33,376 nucleotides of DNA, from the IMG/VR virus record IMGVR_UViG_3300037042_002495, positions 1-33,376 of that record; one strand, written 5' to 3'. The translations under genes were made by a program, and so were the position numbers. Below the pieces are notes generated by a model that was not told the origin of the DNA, ran no database searches, and saw nothing but the letters and a program-made list of their open reading frames with translations. Of the stretch, positions 32,049 through 33,376 are shown piece after piece. Numbering within the stretch: the first letter of the stretch is position 1; every line of letters begins with the position of its first letter. The stretch is from a virus.

Positions 32049-32777
32049 TTATCTGTTTCCTAAATAATCGTTCAATTTCTTCATTAAGTCAAGCGATTTG
32101 TTTCCTGATTCTCCGACATGTCTTTCTACAGACATCTTTTTTTCTTCTCCAATGTTCTCATCAAAATTACCTTTATCTTCTTTATTTAAGAAAAGATAAG
32201 CTCCTGGTGTTGATGGAGAAGAAACTAAATCAAAACAAATTAATTCATAATCATTTTGTACTTCATTCTGTTCACCAATCTTTTTTAGAGACCCAACACC
32301 TCTTGATGAGATACCAAGGGTAACACCTTGTCTTAAATAGTTTGCTGCCATATCTCCTTTAGTCGATACAATTCCTCTTTCGTGGAATCCTGGACTTGTA
32401 AGTAATTTTAATTTTCCCATTAAAGTATCCCCTTCCCACCAAACATCTGTAATTAAATGTGCTACTCGGTCTAAATCAATTAATGAAGATTCGGGGTGAT
32501 TTAACTCAGATAAAGAGGTTCCTTTTTGAATTAACTTTTTATAATTTTCGGCTTCTCTTTTAAGAATTTGTTCTGGGTATACTCTTCCGTTTCTATTAGG
32601 TGTATTATATTTTTGTAAAACCGCATAAAACTCAAATGGTTTAGAATGGTCTAACATATTTGTTGATTCTAATATGTAAGAATTTTGTTCACTTTTTGGT
32701 GAAATGTATCCTGCGTCATACTCAACAAGAATTAACTTTTTATTTAGTTCATTTTTAGTATTAATATACATTGTCAT
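32049..32777 (-). CDS. 21: Prohead core protease, gp21-like
   Basis: T4 gp21-type serine protease that cuts scaffold, capsid and internal head proteins after L/I-x-E. Visible motifs are NGRVYPEQILKREAENYKKL, then LSELNHPESSLIDLDRVAHL (catalytic His in N-H-P-E-S) and TLGISSRGVG (catalytic Ser in S-S-R-G). The frame extends to a GTG at 32810, but the ATG at 32777 (MTMYINTKNELNKKLILVE) is the likelier start, giving 242 residues. The leader itself ends L-V-E, suggesting self-processing. The promoter motif is at 32859-32866. Confidence 0.9.
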   Translation of the reverse strand: MTMYINTKNELNKKLILVEYDAGYISPKSEQNSYILESTNMLDHSKPFEFYAVLQKYNTPNRNGRVYPEQILKREAENYKKLIQKGTSLSELNHPESSLIDLDRVAHLITDVWWEGDTLMGKLKLLTSPGFHERGIVSTKGDMAANYLRQGVTLGISSRGVGSLKKIGEQNEVQNDYELICFDLVSSPSTPGAYLFLNKEDKGNFDENIGEEKKMSVERHVGESGNKSLDLMKKLNDYLGNR

Positions 32778-32858
32778 TTTATTTAAATTTCCATTTATAA
32801 CCTTCAACACTTTTTCTTTTATTATTACAAACCATTCTGATTGTGTTTTGATTTATTA

Positions 32859-32866
32859 ATAAATAT
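32859..32866 (-). promoter_or_regulatory. RTATTTAT late-promoter candidate for the protease gene
   Basis: ATATTTAT on the minus strand, 81 bases before the ATG at 32777, touching the stop of the previous gene. Confidence 0.4.
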
Positions 32867-33336
32867 TAAAGATTGTCTATTTGTGTCACTAATTCTTTTC
32901 TTTTACCATTTTTAGTTGGGTAAAACTTAAAGTATTCGTGTTCATAAAAACTTTGTTGTAGAATATCTTTTGTCATTTTTTTCAGAGAATCTCGTAATTT
33001 AATTGATTTGAAGTCTGTTTCTTGTTCTTTTAGGTAAATGTTAATTTCTAAATTTAAGAACGATTTTTTTCCTGTTGATAATCCACTTGACCGTAAATCT
33101 AAATCAACAATAAAGTTATCGTCAAATAAGTGTCTATCAATACTATTGTGTACAATGTGTTTTATTTCCCGACTTAGATTTAAAACAACCCTGTTCCAAT
33201 TCTCTGTGTTTTTTATTGGTTCTACCCATGTTTGAAGATTTAAATAAATTGATTTAAAGTTTATTGAGTCTACCGTGCCATATACGACTTTTGTAGACTT
33301 GAATCCTTGGATTTGCGAGGTTTTCCCCTTTTTCAT
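32866..33336 (-). CDS. Unknown protein upstream of the protease gene
   Basis: A 156-residue basic protein (MKKGKTSQIQGFKSTKVVYG; middle NWNRVVLNLSREIKHIVHNS and FIVDLDLRSSGL). It has alternating strands and helices and no membrane segment. In T4 the genes just upstream of 21 are the small core proteins 67 and 68 and the portal gene 20; this one does not clearly match them. Another structural or assembly role is likely from position. No family recognised. Confidence 0.7.
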   Translation of the reverse strand: MKKGKTSQIQGFKSTKVVYGTVDSINFKSIYLNLQTWVEPIKNTENWNRVVLNLSREIKHIVHNSIDRHLFDDNFIVDLDLRSSGLSTGKKSFLNLEINIYLKEQETDFKSIKLRDSLKKMTKDILQQSFYEHEYFKFYPTKNGKRKELVTQIDNL

Positions 33337-33376
33337 TAATTTCCATATTTTTATAGTTTATTTTCCAAAAAAATAG

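Noticed and set aside
32778-32810. A GTG start for the prohead protease at 32810.
   Set aside because: The ATG at 32777 gives a normal leader ending L-V-E; the GTG version adds 11 residues of no evident role. The GTG cannot be excluded.

Overview
The window looks like part of the genome of a T4-like, contractile-tailed phage of a Bacteroidota (Flavobacterium-type) host. Three observations point there. First, the order 21 (prohead protease), 22 (scaffold), 23 (major capsid protein) is recognisable on the minus strand at the right end, and a gp55-like late sigma factor lies at 17474-18223. Second, the DNA is very AT-rich, genes are packed with 1-20 base overlaps, and A-rich leaders replace Shine-Dalgarno sites. 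Third, two promoters match the Bacteroidota host pattern (TTTG, about 19 bases, TAnnTTTG). No tRNA, rRNA, CRISPR array or insertion sequence was seen. The host species cannot be named from the sequence.

Layout. 1-919 (minus) is the 5' part of a virion protein with a LamG-like segment. 970-3549 (plus) is a block of five small genes, four unassigned and one a stand-alone WYL-domain protein, closed by a terminator at 3567-3597. 3656-6199 holds a GT-B glycosyltransferase, a PolB-type 3'-5' exonuclease and dUTPase. 6206-12143 is an even more AT-rich island of eight tightly joined genes for glycan work: several glycosyltransferase-like proteins, an FkbM methyltransferase, an FAD oxidoreductase, an SDR and a sugar isomerase. 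It is followed by a small gene apparently broken at a C6 run. 12423-17474 has three more glycosyltransferases, PhoH and a HAD-like protein that lacks the catalytic Asp. 17474-24280 has the late sigma factor and then tail, baseplate and virion genes, including a gp5-like OB-fold hub protein. 24286-28143 is a mosaic on both strands: small proteins with prohead-protease-type leader peptides, an early-type gene, a probable noncoding RNA (26767-26880) and an HNH endonuclease. 28182-33336 (minus) is the capsid morphogenesis block.

Two ideas tie the window together. (i) An 8-mer, RTATTTAT, lies just upstream of eleven gene starts, all of structural or flanking late-type genes, on both strands. It is the best candidate for the late promoter read by the gp55-like sigma. 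One copy on each strand forms a perfect inverted repeat between the divergent genes at 919 and 970. (ii) Several small proteins (24286, 25749, 27294, 26685, 2570) begin with a short helix ending in L/I-x-E, often followed by Ala. This resembles both the maturation site I infer in the capsid protein here (LINE/A at residue 60) and the T4 internal-protein leaders. They may be packaged in the head and processed by the gene 21 protease, giving a set of candidate ejected proteins that includes a WYL-domain protein and a peptidoglycan-binding-like protein.
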